Notes: generated by a model from the letters alone, not told the origin. DNA of 12,819 nt from Thermoplasmata archaeon (GCA_021797025.1 JAKAAK010000066.1:1-12819); one strand, 5' to 3'. Positions 1 to 7,554 are shown, numbered from the stretch's first letter. Made by a program: numbers and translations.

Positions 1-29
1 GCCAGGGCATATATCGATAGCAATCAGTT

Positions 30-944
30 TTATTCTGGTTTCTTAAAAGATACCCTCTGCCTTGAGTATATCACGTTCTGTTTTTTCACCATGTACGGAG
101 TAACCACAATTCTGGCACCACATTCACAATTTTTTATTTTATTCATTGCGACATACCTAATTATTTTTCTTTTACAGAACGGGCAGGTCGCTTTATCTGC
201 AGCCTCTACCTTCACTTCTTCTCCCAGTGCTTTTTCTAATTCTTTGAAAGTACCATAAAAAGAACTGAGCAATCCACGGTTTCCAATATAAATTTTGAAT
301 GAAAAATAATTCTTACTTTCGATCTCAAATTCATCAATATAGGATTCGATCCCGTATTCCTCCCCAACATCATTGAGATATTTTTCCAGTTCATTTCCTA
401 GTATGTCACCGGCATCTCCCTGGTCAATTCTTGCATTAACATTTGTGACAATTTCTGATTTTTCCTTTTCAGTTAATGCTTTCATCATTTCGACTATATT
501 CTCTCTGTCTATGTGAATATCTGAATCAAAATAATTAATTCTGGTCTCAGGAAAGAATTTAATTTGATCAAACAATCCATCATAAGTTTTAGACTTCTGG
601 CAGTACCCGGATAAATAATCAGAAATATCGCTTTTAAGATCCTTACGTTTCTTCTTATCAGCTAAATGCCTTCTGCCTTTATAGTGCAAAATCCTGCGCT
701 TTACCTCTTCAGTATCCAGCCCCTCTTCCAGAATCAACTGTGCCACTTCGTTTCCAGATGTCCAGCCATAGGCTGTTAGTACTGAATCTGTTTGTCCCTC
801 CAGTATGCTGATAAACTTATTTATGTCCTGATCTGGGTCCACATCAGGGTCTATATGGAACAGGAGTTGTGCAGTTGCAATTGCAATGCCCTTCCTGCGT
901 TTATTTTTATCTTTGCTGATATACAGCATTTTATGTTCATCCAT
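30..944 (-). CDS. Hypothetical protein with C-terminal zinc ribbon
   Basis: The 304-residue protein is not one I recognise. It is soluble, highly charged and has no membrane segment or signal peptide. The only recognisable motif is near the C-terminus: CPFC at residues 254-257 followed by CEC at 273-275, spaced like the two knuckles of a small zinc ribbon. Residues about 85-110 are very basic (a cluster of K and R), and together with the ribbon this could mean nucleic-acid contact, but that is inference. The start is ATG at 944; a second in-frame ATG lies five codons in (929). The region ahead has no clear TATA box at the usual distance, unlike its neighbours, so the start is less certain. 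It is separated from the racemase gene by about 110 bp and is probably its own unit. Confidence 0.75.
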   Translation of the reverse strand: MDEHKMLYISKDKNKRRKGIAIATAQLLFHIDPDVDPDQDINKFISILEGQTDSVLTAYGWTSGNEVAQLILEEGLDTEEVKRRILHYKGRRHLADKKKRKDLKSDISDYLSGYCQKSKTYDGLFDQIKFFPETRINYFDSDIHIDRENIVEMMKALTEKEKSEIVTNVNARIDQGDAGDILGNELEKYLNDVGEEYGIESYIDEFEIESKNYFSFKIYIGNRGLLSSFYGTFKELEKALGEEVKVEAADKATCPFCKRKIIRYVAMNKIKNCECGARIVVTPYMVKKQNVIYSRQRVSFKKPE

Positions 945-1054
945 CTGTAATCCGCCCTATAATTGATTCTAATAATAATTCTGGAATATAAAAACTATGC
1001 CTGTTATCTGCTGATAGTCTAGAATAATCTATTGCACCATTCCAGATATAACCA

Positions 1055-2047
1055 TCATTCTACAAGAAATCCATGTTTCAATGGATCTTCCGGATTCACT
1101 ATAATTTTGCATAGCTGTGTAATCCATGCCCTTCCTGTAATTTCCGGTACAATGATTATATTTCCCTTAACCTTTTCAGATGAGATTATTCTGCACGTAA
1201 ATCTGGATCCTATTATGGATTCATTTGTGTACTGCCCGTTCACATCCAGTTTTCCATCATGGACAAGCAATGCAGCCCTTGCAGCTGTTCCTGTCCCACA
1301 TGGAGACCTGTCAAAGCTATTCCCTGCAAAGGTAACAACTGCACGGTAATCGTGCCTGCTATCTGTAATCATCGCTAAAGGCTCGAGATTTTTTTTGCTC
1401 TCATGGTACATCTCTCTGATTGTCTGCTTTGATTTTTCCCTGATGATTTTTCCGTATTCTAGAAGCTTGCTAATGTTTGCGGGTTCAACATCAATTCCTA
1501 AAGAATCAGACTCCACTATGGCATAGAAATTGCCGCCATATGATATGTTTACAGGTATGCTTTTTCCCTCAATGTCTATGATGATTTTCTTTACAAAATA
1601 GGATTTTACATCCACTATGGATACGGAAACCGGCTCCCCATTCTCTATCCTTACCCTTGCCTTCACCGTACCTGCCACGGTATCATATGTAATTACTTTT
1701 TCACTTCCTTCATATTCAACATATCCCAGTGCAACCAGTGCAGTGCTTACACCAATTGTGGCATGCCCGCACATATCAAGATATGAATCTGTTGTCAGGT
1801 ATATTACCGTGTAGTTGCTTCCCGGATTTACCGGAGGAAGCAGCACAGCACCGAACTGGTCCTTATGCCCCCTTGGCTCCTGCAATATGGTTGTCCTGAT
1901 ATAATCATAGTGCTGGATGAAATAGTTCCTTACTGATAATGCGTCCGGCAGATTTTTAGGTATATCATTCCAGAAAATTATGCGTGTGGGTTCACCCTCA
2001 GTATGTGTATCTATAACATCAAGGGTTAATTCAGATTTGAGGCTCAT
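1055..2047 (-). CDS. Proline racemase / 4-hydroxyproline epimerase family
   Basis: This is a 330-residue member of the cofactor-independent proline racemase family, which inverts the alpha carbon of proline or hydroxyproline with two cysteines acting as base and acid. Both are present: Cys93 in the motif MCGHATIG and Cys250 in DRSPCGTGTAARAA, with Asp246 just before it. The second cysteine argues against the trans-3-hydroxyproline dehydratase branch, which carries threonine there. Length is typical of the family (about 330). I cannot separate proline racemase from 4-hydroxyproline epimerase by eye. A TATA-like box 25 nt before the ATG suggests a leaderless transcript of its own. The downstream-reading neighbours on the same strand include an M20 amidohydrolase, so a role in amino-acid scavenging is plausible. 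Confidence 0.93.
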   Translation of the reverse strand: MSLKSELTLDVIDTHTEGEPTRIIFWNDIPKNLPDALSVRNYFIQHYDYIRTTILQEPRGHKDQFGAVLLPPVNPGSNYTVIYLTTDSYLDMCGHATIGVSTALVALGYVEYEGSEKVITYDTVAGTVKARVRIENGEPVSVSIVDVKSYFVKKIIIDIEGKSIPVNISYGGNFYAIVESDSLGIDVEPANISKLLEYGKIIREKSKQTIREMYHESKKNLEPLAMITDSRHDYRAVVTFAGNSFDRSPCGTGTAARAALLVHDGKLDVNGQYTNESIIGSRFTCRIISSEKVKGNIIIVPEITGRAWITQLCKIIVNPEDPLKHGFLVE

Positions 2048-2067
2048 GATATTGAAATTATTGCTTT

Positions 2068-2076
2068 CTTAAATAG
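2068..2076 (-). promoter_or_regulatory. TATA-like box of the racemase gene
   Basis: On the minus strand the box reads CTATTTAAG. Its centre is 25 nt upstream of the ATG at 2047, the spacing expected if transcription begins at the start codon. Confidence 0.5.
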
Positions 2077-2088
2077 TTTGGGATGCAT

Positions 2089-2691
2089 CTAAAATAACTG
2101 GCCCTTTATTAAAATATAATAAAGCATCTGCACTGCTAAAATAGCTATCGGGGTCAATACCAATAACATCTCATAATTATTTTCGATATCCAGGCCTGTT
2201 AATGAGAGGATTCCGGTAAATAGATATATTGTAGAACTGAAAGCTATTAGATTTCTATTCTTCAGGTAAATTTTATTTCCACGGGTTTTCAATCTTTTAG
2301 AGAGTATGGCTATGTAAATCATTACCGGAACTATATACTGAGGATCATCCACATCTATGTTTACCTCCTTTCTGAAAACATTGATAAAAGCTACCTCTGT
2401 TCCTCCTGAAAAGATATAAAAATTTATTTTGTTCATCTTTAAATTTTTAAGTCCCTCATGGTCAATATTGAAAGTTTTCCCTTCATATTCCATTACAGAA
2501 TTCTTTTTAACATATCCCTCTTCAAGATAATTATGCCTTATTATGTACACTCCATTTTCAAGTGAGAAACTGATATTGATGCTGCCTTCAATAGAAATTT
2601 CTCTCCAGCGGTCTTCTGGTATAATTTCTGCAGAGAAGCCATTCTCACCGGTGATTTTACGGTTTTCATATGTATACATTTCCTCAGGCAT
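2089..2691 (-). CDS. Hypothetical membrane protein, C-terminal helices
   Basis: The 200-residue protein is not recognised. Residues 1-110 are polar and rich in alternating hydrophobic/polar stretches that look like beta strands. The C-terminal half carries hydrophobic segments at about 118-131 (short), 147-165 and 174-194, separated by a basic loop (SKRLKTRGNK, 131-140). A soluble domain with a membrane anchor is therefore likely; topology is not certain. ATG at 2691 is preferred because a TATA-like box lies 29 nt ahead; a second in-frame ATG four codons later (2679) has GAGGA just before it and is an alternative start. The gene ends 41 bp before the racemase start, and the racemase promoter lies in that gap. 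Confidence 0.75.
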   Translation of the reverse strand: MPEEMYTYENRKITGENGFSAEIIPEDRWREISIEGSINISFSLENGVYIIRHNYLEEGYVKKNSVMEYEGKTFNIDHEGLKNLKMNKINFYIFSGGTEVAFINVFRKEVNIDVDDPQYIVPVMIYIAILSKRLKTRGNKIYLKNRNLIAFSSTIYLFTGILSLTGLDIENNYEMLLVLTPIAILAVQMLYYILIKGQLF

Positions 2692-2715
2692 TCTAGATGT
2701 TTTATAATTTCAAGG

Positions 2716-2723
2716 TAAATAAA
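2716..2723 (-). promoter_or_regulatory. TATA-like box of the 200-residue membrane protein gene
   Basis: The minus strand reads TTTATTTA, centred about 29 nt upstream of the ATG at 2691 and consistent with a leaderless or very short-leader transcript. Confidence 0.4.
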
Positions 2724-2748
2724 TTTAATCACAATTTTTGGTAAGAGT

Positions 2749-2760
2749 ATAAAAATAAAT
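2749..2760 (-). terminator. T-rich archaeal-type terminator after the amidohydrolase gene
   Basis: Immediately beyond the stop codon at 2767, the minus strand reads TTTATTTTTATA. Short runs of T without a hairpin are the usual archaeal termination signal. Confidence 0.4.
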
Positions 2761-2766
2761 GTTGAA

Positions 2767-3909
2767 TTACTTGTTAAGAATGCTCATTGCCGCCTCTTTC
2801 AGTATTCTGGCTCCTGTATAGAGAAGATCCTCATCCACATCAAATGTGGGAGAATGATTGGGTGAATTAATCCCTTTCTTAACATTCTTGGCACCGAAGA
2901 AATAGTAGGCTCCCGGTATCTTCTGGAGATAGTATGCAAAATCTTCCCCGCCCATATCCGGCTTTGGATGATCTATATTCTCCTTTCCCAAAATTTTCTC
3001 AGCCACCTCTTCTATATCTCTGGATATTTTTTCATTATTTATTAAAACAGGGTAACCTTTCTTATATTCATACTCATATTCTATTCCATAGGTTGATTTC
3101 AATCCCTCTAATACGTCTTTAATTCTTTTTATTATCTTTTCCTGCACCTCCAAGCTGAACGTTCTCACTGTACCTGTGAGTTTGGAATGTGCAGCGATTA
3201 TGTTATATCTATATCCTGCATTTATGGTTCCAACGGTTATCACTGCGGGATCCCTGGAGTCTATTTCCCTGGATACTATGGTATTCAGCATTTCTACCAG
3301 GTGTGCAGTGATATATATGGCATCTATTGCATCCTGGGGGGCAGAACCATGTCCCCCCTTTCCGTGTACTGTGATATCAAACTCATCGGCATTTGCCATC
3401 ATTTCCTTATAATATATTGCCACATGGCCAGTCGGCAGAAATCCCATTATGTGCTGTCCGATGATGTAATCAACATTATCAAGTGCACCGTGTTTTATCA
3501 TATCCACGGCACCTCCTGGAGGCAATTCCTCAGCAGGCTGGAAAATCAGCCTTATATTCCCATTCAGTTTTTCCTTATCTGCAATAAGCATTTTGGCTGC
3601 GCCCAGGAGCATTGCCATGTGTGTATCATGTCCGCAGGCATGCATAACTCCATCATTCCTGGATACATACTGCACCTTATTTTCCTCTGTTACCGGTAAT
3701 GCATCTATATCTGCCCTGATTGCCACGGTTTTGTTTCCCTTTCCCTTTATATCCGCTATTATTCCTGTTTCGGTTATCCTTTTAGGGGCAAGGCCCATTG
3801 CCTTCAGTTCCTCCTCAATTTTATCTGCTGTCTTATATTCTTTGAAGCTCAGTTCAGGATATTCATGAAAATATTCCCTGGTCTTTATTATGTATTCATC
3901 TACTTCCAT
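2767..3909 (-). CDS. M20-family amidohydrolase (N-acyl-amino-acid / peptidase type)
   Basis: This is a zinc-dependent M20D-type hydrolase, related to N-acyl-L-amino-acid amidohydrolases, hippurate hydrolase and archaeal carboxypeptidase CpsA. It removes an acyl group from, or cleaves the C-terminal residue of, small peptides in the cytoplasm. Numbering below is from the longest reading, which begins with a TTG at 3924. The family signature HACGHDTHMAMLLGAA is at about 95-110, with metal ligands Cys97 and His99; the catalytic/metal Glu pair is at 132-133 (QPAEELPPGGA), His158 lies in GQH, the lid-domain GKGGHGSAP is at 188-196, GGEDFAYY at 325-332 and His357 in NHSPTFDVDE. Total length (about 380) is normal. 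I place the start at ATG 3909, five codons in, because a TATA-like box sits 26 nt before it and only 11 nt before the TTG. Exact substrate cannot be read from sequence. Confidence 0.93.
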   Translation of the reverse strand: MEVDEYIIKTREYFHEYPELSFKEYKTADKIEEELKAMGLAPKRITETGIIADIKGKGNKTVAIRADIDALPVTEENKVQYVSRNDGVMHACGHDTHMAMLLGAAKMLIADKEKLNGNIRLIFQPAEELPPGGAVDMIKHGALDNVDYIIGQHIMGFLPTGHVAIYYKEMMANADEFDITVHGKGGHGSAPQDAIDAIYITAHLVEMLNTIVSREIDSRDPAVITVGTINAGYRYNIIAAHSKLTGTVRTFSLEVQEKIIKRIKDVLEGLKSTYGIEYEYEYKKGYPVLINNEKISRDIEEVAEKILGKENIDHPKPDMGGEDFAYYLQKIPGAYYFFGAKNVKKGINSPNHSPTFDVDEDLLYTGARILKEAAMSILNK

Positions 3910-3930
3910 AGGTAATAAATTCAATAAGGC

Positions 3931-3940
3931 ATATTAATTA
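3931..3940 (-). promoter_or_regulatory. TATA-like box of the amidohydrolase gene, decides its start
   Basis: The minus strand reads TAATTAATAT. Its centre is about 26 nt from the ATG at 3909 but only 11 nt from the TTG at 3924, which favours the ATG as the true leaderless start. Confidence 0.45.
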
Positions 3941-4048
3941 TTTTGATTTAAAACCGGGAAATCGGTGAAAATAATTTCGGAATATGTTACCCTGCTTCCT
4001 TATCCAAAAATCTCTGTATTCATTACCCTGAACCTGAATATTTATCAC

Positions 4049-4082
4049 AAAAAAATCGTATTGACTAATACAAAAATAAAAA
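4049..4082 (-). terminator. Multiple T-tracts ending the YeeE transcript
   Basis: Directly after the stop of the 91-residue protein gene, the minus strand has T-tracts at 4078-4082, 4072-4076 and a T7 run at 4049-4055. This is the most convincing archaeal-style terminator in the window. Confidence 0.55.
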
Positions 4083-4358
4083 TTATTTTTTGGCTTTCTT
4101 ATTGGGATTGTATGCATAATTATTGTATTTAGAGCGGTACCATACAGCAGTCATGATTATTGTTACTATTACAAAGAAACCGGTTATGGCTACAGAATAG
4201 CTATCAGGATCGTAACCACTGTATGTTCCAGATGTAAGGGCTGCTGTAATTATGGTAATTCCTGTCATTACTATGACAAATGCCTTTATCCCCGCCTCGC
4301 TCCTGCATTTAGGTTCTTTTTCCTCTCTGTCCTTTTCATTATTTTCGATAGTTTCCAT
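4083..4358 (-). CDS. Small two-helix membrane protein coupled to the YeeE gene
   Basis: The 91-residue protein is unrecognised. It has a charged N-terminus (residues 1-23, rich in E and K), hydrophobic helices at about 25-43 and 54-73, and a basic tail (YNPNKKAKK at the end). A single cysteine is at residue 18. Its ATG follows the YeeE stop codon after one nucleotide (TAAAATG), and a GGTGGA element inside the last YeeE codons sits at Shine-Dalgarno distance, so it is almost certainly translated from the same mRNA. That arrangement suggests a small subunit or partner of the YeeE transporter, but this is inference. Strong T-tracts follow, closing the two-gene operon. Confidence 0.8.
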   Translation of the reverse strand: METIENNEKDREEKEPKCRSEAGIKAFVIVMTGITIITAALTSGTYSGYDPDSYSVAITGFFVIVTIIMTAVWYRSKYNNYAYNPNKKAKK

Positions 4359-4359
4359 T

Positions 4360-5577
4360 TTAATCCACCACCTTTCTGTATATTATGTGTGCAACAATCA
4401 GCAGTGATATCATCACGATTATGAAGAATTCCAGGCTGCTTACTGCCATCTGCAAATCCCCGCTCAGTATATGCCCTGATGCACATCCATCTGCCATTCT
4501 TGCACCTAATAGCATAAGGAAAGCACCGGAGAATGCACCTGCCGCTCTTTTTATCTGGCTGTTCCCGAATCTCTTCTCCCATGAAGGAGGTATCACATTA
4601 TTGAATGACTGGAACCTCCTTGTAAAGAATATGGATGCCAGGAATGCACCGAATAATGTGCCTATATCACTGAATGGCTCCCATCCTATGGTATGTACAA
4701 CCAGTGTGCTGTATTTCCATGTGCCTGCAGGAAGCCAGATTTTAGCAACTATCCATGAATATGTTGTTGATTCGCCGAATATCTGGTGCAGGAACATTTC
4801 AAGCACCACAGTCAATCCTATTATTATGCCCACAGACATCATGACAACGCCGAAGAGCTTCGATGAAACTGTCCAGTGGTAATTTACCTTCTCTGGCAAA
4901 TTATGCTTGCCCAGGGGCATCGAGGCACCTTCAAGAAGCATGCCCGCAGTTTCCACGTATTTACCCTGTTCCTCCGGACTCAGGGTTTTCTCCTTATGAA
5001 GCGAATTATAGGCACAGCTTTTCCCGCCCTTATATCTGGGAAGGAAGTAAGCCACTGAAAACATGATAATTGCCCATACAATTGCTATGCCGAAACCTAC
5101 ATACAGATCTGTATCAACGGTTCCGCCGAAATATATCTGGCCAAAATTATCGTATGTTACAAGCCAGTGCCCGAAAGATGTCTGATAAATCAATGTCCAT
5201 GATGCCGCACCCAGCAGTCCGCCCAGAACAGCATATAAAGCATCCCTCCTGCCTTCTCCGAGAGCCATCCAGACTGTACCCGGGACGTATCCAGATATTG
5301 CTATTCCTGTTCCGAACAGAAGGGCACCCAGGGCAACACCCCATATATAATCCGGCTTAACTCCCCAGTGGAATCCCACACCTAAGACTGCAAGCCCATA
5401 CAGTGCCAGTGCACCTGCACCGATTGCAATTGCTATACATCCTACAAATAAACGGTCTTTCCACCTGCCAAGCCTGATCAAAACTTCCGGATTTGAAATA
5501 CCCCATGCCTCTGCCAGGCCACCAATAATCATGCCTATGAACAGACCGATCCATTCCCACGCTGTTACTGATATCAT
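4360..5577 (-). CDS. YeeE/YedE family membrane protein (sulfur-compound transport type)
   Basis: This is a 405-residue integral membrane protein of the YeeE/YedE (DUF395) family, whose characterised member TsuA imports thiosulfate through cysteine-mediated relay. The protein has the two-repeat layout. Repeat 1 carries FGTGIAISGYVPGTVWMALG at 88-107 and GGLLGA at 119-124; repeat 2 carries LLGARMADGCASGHILSGDL at 356-375. At least eight hydrophobic stretches are visible. Cys365 is in the conserved GCxSGH site, but the matching position in repeat 1 is Val98 (GYVPGT), where family members usually have cysteine; Cys47 and Cys188 lie elsewhere. The long soluble loop 180-235 is polar. A TATA-like box about 52 nt upstream implies a leader of roughly 25 nt with a weak GTGA ribosome site, unlike the leaderless genes nearby. 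No TusA-like gene is in the window. Substrate is unproven. Confidence 0.88.
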   Translation of the reverse strand: MISVTAWEWIGLFIGMIIGGLAEAWGISNPEVLIRLGRWKDRLFVGCIAIAIGAGALALYGLAVLGVGFHWGVKPDYIWGVALGALLFGTGIAISGYVPGTVWMALGEGRRDALYAVLGGLLGAASWTLIYQTSFGHWLVTYDNFGQIYFGGTVDTDLYVGFGIAIVWAIIMFSVAYFLPRYKGGKSCAYNSLHKEKTLSPEEQGKYVETAGMLLEGASMPLGKHNLPEKVNYHWTVSSKLFGVVMMSVGIIIGLTVVLEMFLHQIFGESTTYSWIVAKIWLPAGTWKYSTLVVHTIGWEPFSDIGTLFGAFLASIFFTRRFQSFNNVIPPSWEKRFGNSQIKRAAGAFSGAFLMLLGARMADGCASGHILSGDLQMAVSSLEFFIIVMISLLIVAHIIYRKVVD

Positions 5578-5624
5578 TTTAACTCACAATTGATTATTGC
5601 GGGTGAATATTTCAATAAATTACC

Positions 5625-5671
5625 TTATATATTAACTACACTATTTAAATATCATTGTTTTATATATTAAC
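5625..5671 (-). promoter_or_regulatory. Two copies of a 12-bp TATA-like element ahead of the YeeE gene
   Basis: The sequence TTATATATTAAC (plus-strand reading) occurs exactly at 5625-5636 and again at 5660-5671, a 35-bp offset. On the minus strand each reads GTTAATATATAA, a good TATA-like box. The copy nearer the gene would start transcription near 5600. The second could be an alternative promoter or an operator copy. Confidence 0.4.
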
Positions 5672-5790
5672 GAGAATAATATATCCTATTTGCTAAACAG
5701 AAATTTTGCGGAATCATGAATACCAGTTCCAAATAAGCAATACAGAATAAAGAACACATACAATTTCAGAGGTAGAATCCTGCATAAAAA

Positions 5791-5799
5791 TTAATATAT
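5791..5799 (+). promoter_or_regulatory. TATA-like box that selects the start at 5820
   Basis: TTAATATAT at 5791-5799 is centred 25 nt before the ATG at 5820 but only 10 nt before the first in-frame ATG at 5805, so transcription probably starts at or near 5820. Confidence 0.45.
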
Positions 5800-5819
5800 C
5801 CGGTATGGATAGGTTGTCC

Positions 5820-6011
5820 ATGGACAGGCTTGCCATGGCAGATTATACTATAGGTGCTGTAGCGGTTATTCTTGTAATTTACAGCGCCATATCAAATATT
5901 TTCTTTTCCTTCAAATATTTCACATACTATGCTGCCCTGCCAACTCTGATAATTCTTGTGCCACTGTATCTTTTGCACAGGCACATATACAAATTGAGAA
6001 ATTCAAATTAA
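5820..6011 (+). CDS. Very small membrane protein
   Basis: The protein has 63 residues from ATG 5820 (68 if ATG 5805 is used) and is not recognised. It has two hydrophobic segments, roughly residues 10-27 and 36-52 from the chosen start, and a basic tail (HRHIYKLRNSN). Three in-frame ATGs are spaced exactly 15 nt apart at 5805, 5820 and 5835 because the 5' end contains an imperfect tandem duplication encoding MDRLS-MDRLA-M. The TATA-like box position favours 5820. The gene is the only plus-strand gene in the first 10 kb and converges on the MFS transporter gene with about 20 bp between the stops. Its reality rests on the promoter, the membrane-like composition and lack of any competing gene; no homology is known to me. 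Confidence 0.55.
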   Translation: MDRLAMADYTIGAVAVILVIYSAISNIFFSFKYFTYYAALPTLIILVPLYLLHRHIYKLRNSN

Positions 6012-6025
6012 AAATAATTAAAAAA
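6010..6025 (-). terminator. T-rich terminator between convergent genes
   Basis: After the MFS stop codon (6032-6034), the minus strand has T6 (6020-6025) and T5 (6010-6014). The 20-bp gap between convergent stop codons is almost all A and T. Confidence 0.4.
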
Positions 6026-6031
6026 TAATTT

Positions 6032-7309
6032 TCAGGATTCCTGCTTCTCAAATTCAGGATGCTCATCTATGGTGCTTTTAGTCATACGTTTTGTGAATAC
6101 AACGAATACGAGAGCAAGTATAGTCGGTATTATAACTGTTACTATGGCACCTTCCTTGAACTGTGCCAGTGTTGGACTCTTTGAAAGAAATTCAGCATAA
6201 AGAGGCCCGCCAATCATAGTACCAACATTAAATATGAAGAATAGAAATCCTGAAATGGACCCAACTATTCTATCCTCGACCGAATCCTGCCCGAGCGCTA
6301 CAAGAAGGTCAACATAAACTCCCCATCCTGAACCGAAAATGAAGGTAGAAATGATTAAACCATAATATGAAGTAAAGAGGAAAAACATCCCTGCAGAACC
6401 TATTGCAATAAGCAATGATGTTATTATTACCATGTATTTTCTTCCTATTCTGTCTGCAATAAATCCTATGGGAAATGCCATGATAAATCCCCCTGCGCCT
6501 GCCATCGATGCTATGACTGCGGCATTTCCTGTAGATATTGATAAGCCCTTTTCAAGATAAGTAGAAAAATATCCTAAATATCCTGCAAATAGTGCTATAC
6601 CGAAGAAGAAAACAGATATTGATAGGAGAATTATATTCCTGTTGAACACATTTTTCAGCTCTATCTTTGTTGTCGGTTTCTCCTTTTTGAAGGTAATCGG
6701 TATTATAAGTATTACAAGTATGAGTATTATTACTGCAAGGGCGCCTGATATTTCAAAGGGAAGCCTGAATGCAGGAAGAAATGGCGCTATAAGGTATGGA
6801 CTGGCAAAAAGTCCAACGGAAAAGAATGTAGCCCATACAGAAACCGCCTTTCCCCTTGTCTCATAAAAGATATCTCCAAGCAAGGCAACGCCTGCAGGCT
6901 GAAATATACCAACCCCGATTCCGACTCCTAGCCTGGCTATAAAGAGTTCAGGTGTGGTTTTTACGAAGCCTGTCATTATTGTAAATGCCGAAAATATTAT
7001 TACTGAAAGTATTACTGTATTTTTCACAGAATACCTGTCAAAGAGATATCCGCCCACAAGACTGAATATCGCAATACCTATAGCGTAACCTGTCAGTATC
7101 AATCCTAAGGAAAGATAAGTGGGGCCTGTCAGAGAAGGAACTATATAGGAAGACCCAAAGGAGTATATCTCCCCGTCAAACCCCTCCAAAAATGCAGGAA
7201 GGCCTGCCACAATAGCAATCAAAATAAACCGTTTAAGGCTCTCTCCAGCTGCCTGTCTGACAGTTTCCTTTTTTTGAAAACCTAATTTAAATATGCTATC
7301 CATAGCCAT
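6032..7309 (-). CDS. MFS transporter, acid/metabolite:proton symporter-like
   Basis: This is a major facilitator superfamily transporter of about 425 residues with 12 predicted membrane helices. Numbering is from the longest reading (TTG at 7324). The loop 2-3 signature GGYLFDRYSVKN is at 91-102, the helix 4 motif RLGVGIGVG with a charged arginine is at 131-139, and the second-half counterpart PIGFIADRIGRK is at 285-296. Helix 1 contains an acidic pair in FLEGFDGEIYSFG (Glu47, Asp50), which recalls the aromatic-acid and sugar-acid proton symporters, but substrate cannot be assigned. TTG 7324 is unlikely to be the start; ATG 7309 or 7303 is better, because a TATA-like box at 7324-7332 is about 25 nt from 7303 and 19 nt from 7309. 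I report the longer ATG form. Confidence 0.9.
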   Translation of the reverse strand: MAMDSIFKLGFQKKETVRQAAGESLKRFILIAIVAGLPAFLEGFDGEIYSFGSSYIVPSLTGPTYLSLGLILTGYAIGIAIFSLVGGYLFDRYSVKNTVILSVIIFSAFTIMTGFVKTTPELFIARLGVGIGVGIFQPAGVALLGDIFYETRGKAVSVWATFFSVGLFASPYLIAPFLPAFRLPFEISGALAVIILILVILIIPITFKKEKPTTKIELKNVFNRNIILLSISVFFFGIALFAGYLGYFSTYLEKGLSISTGNAAVIASMAGAGGFIMAFPIGFIADRIGRKYMVIITSLLIAIGSAGMFFLFTSYYGLIISTFIFGSGWGVYVDLLVALGQDSVEDRIVGSISGFLFFIFNVGTMIGGPLYAEFLSKSPTLAQFKEGAIVTVIIPTILALVFVVFTKRMTKSTIDEHPEFEKQES

Positions 7310-7323
7310 GACAAGAATTATCA

Positions 7324-7332
7324 ATATATAAA
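7324..7332 (-). promoter_or_regulatory. TATA-like box of the first MFS gene
   Basis: The minus strand reads TTTATATAT inside a longer AT run (7324-7337), 19-25 nt from the two candidate ATG codons. Confidence 0.45.
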
Positions 7333-7337
7333 TATAT

Positions 7338-7554
7338 CTTAATAAAATCCAGAATTTTGTTATATAAACATCTACTATTGCATATTTTCGATTGAGCCTT
7401 GATGAAATAAATTACACCGTGGAGATTTTTATATTAATTCTATGTAATATTATTATATGAATGTGTATGAAAAAGTTCAGTTATTATGTCCGACCAAAAT
7501 GTTAAATTGTTAGAATACTGTTTTTCACTTTGTCTATATATTAAAATTTGAAAT
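7338..7554. other. AT-rich intergenic gap, no gene assigned
   Basis: This gap lies upstream of the MFS promoter and downstream of the 121-residue protein gene. I see no RNA gene or strong palindrome in it. The only open reading is an 18-codon plus-strand frame at 7457-7513 beginning about 30 nt after a TTTATATTAA element, too short to call a gene. On the minus strand there are only weak T-runs. Confidence 0.4.

Noticed and set aside
3187..3699. 170-codon open frame on the plus strand
   Set aside because: It lies opposite the conserved core of the M20 amidohydrolase gene and its translation is rich in Cys, His, Ile and Tyr without any domain; it is an antisense shadow.
3910..3924. TTG start giving a five-residue longer amidohydrolase
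   Set aside because: The TATA-like box would lie only 11 nt ahead of TTG but lies 26 nt ahead of ATG 3909.
4286..4582. 98-codon minus-strand frame across the YeeE/partner junction
   Set aside because: It is out of frame with both conserved reading frames; its composition is that of a shadow.
4385..4882. 165-codon plus-strand frame
   Set aside because: It is antisense to the second half of the YeeE gene, including the conserved GCASGH site, and has no recognisable features.
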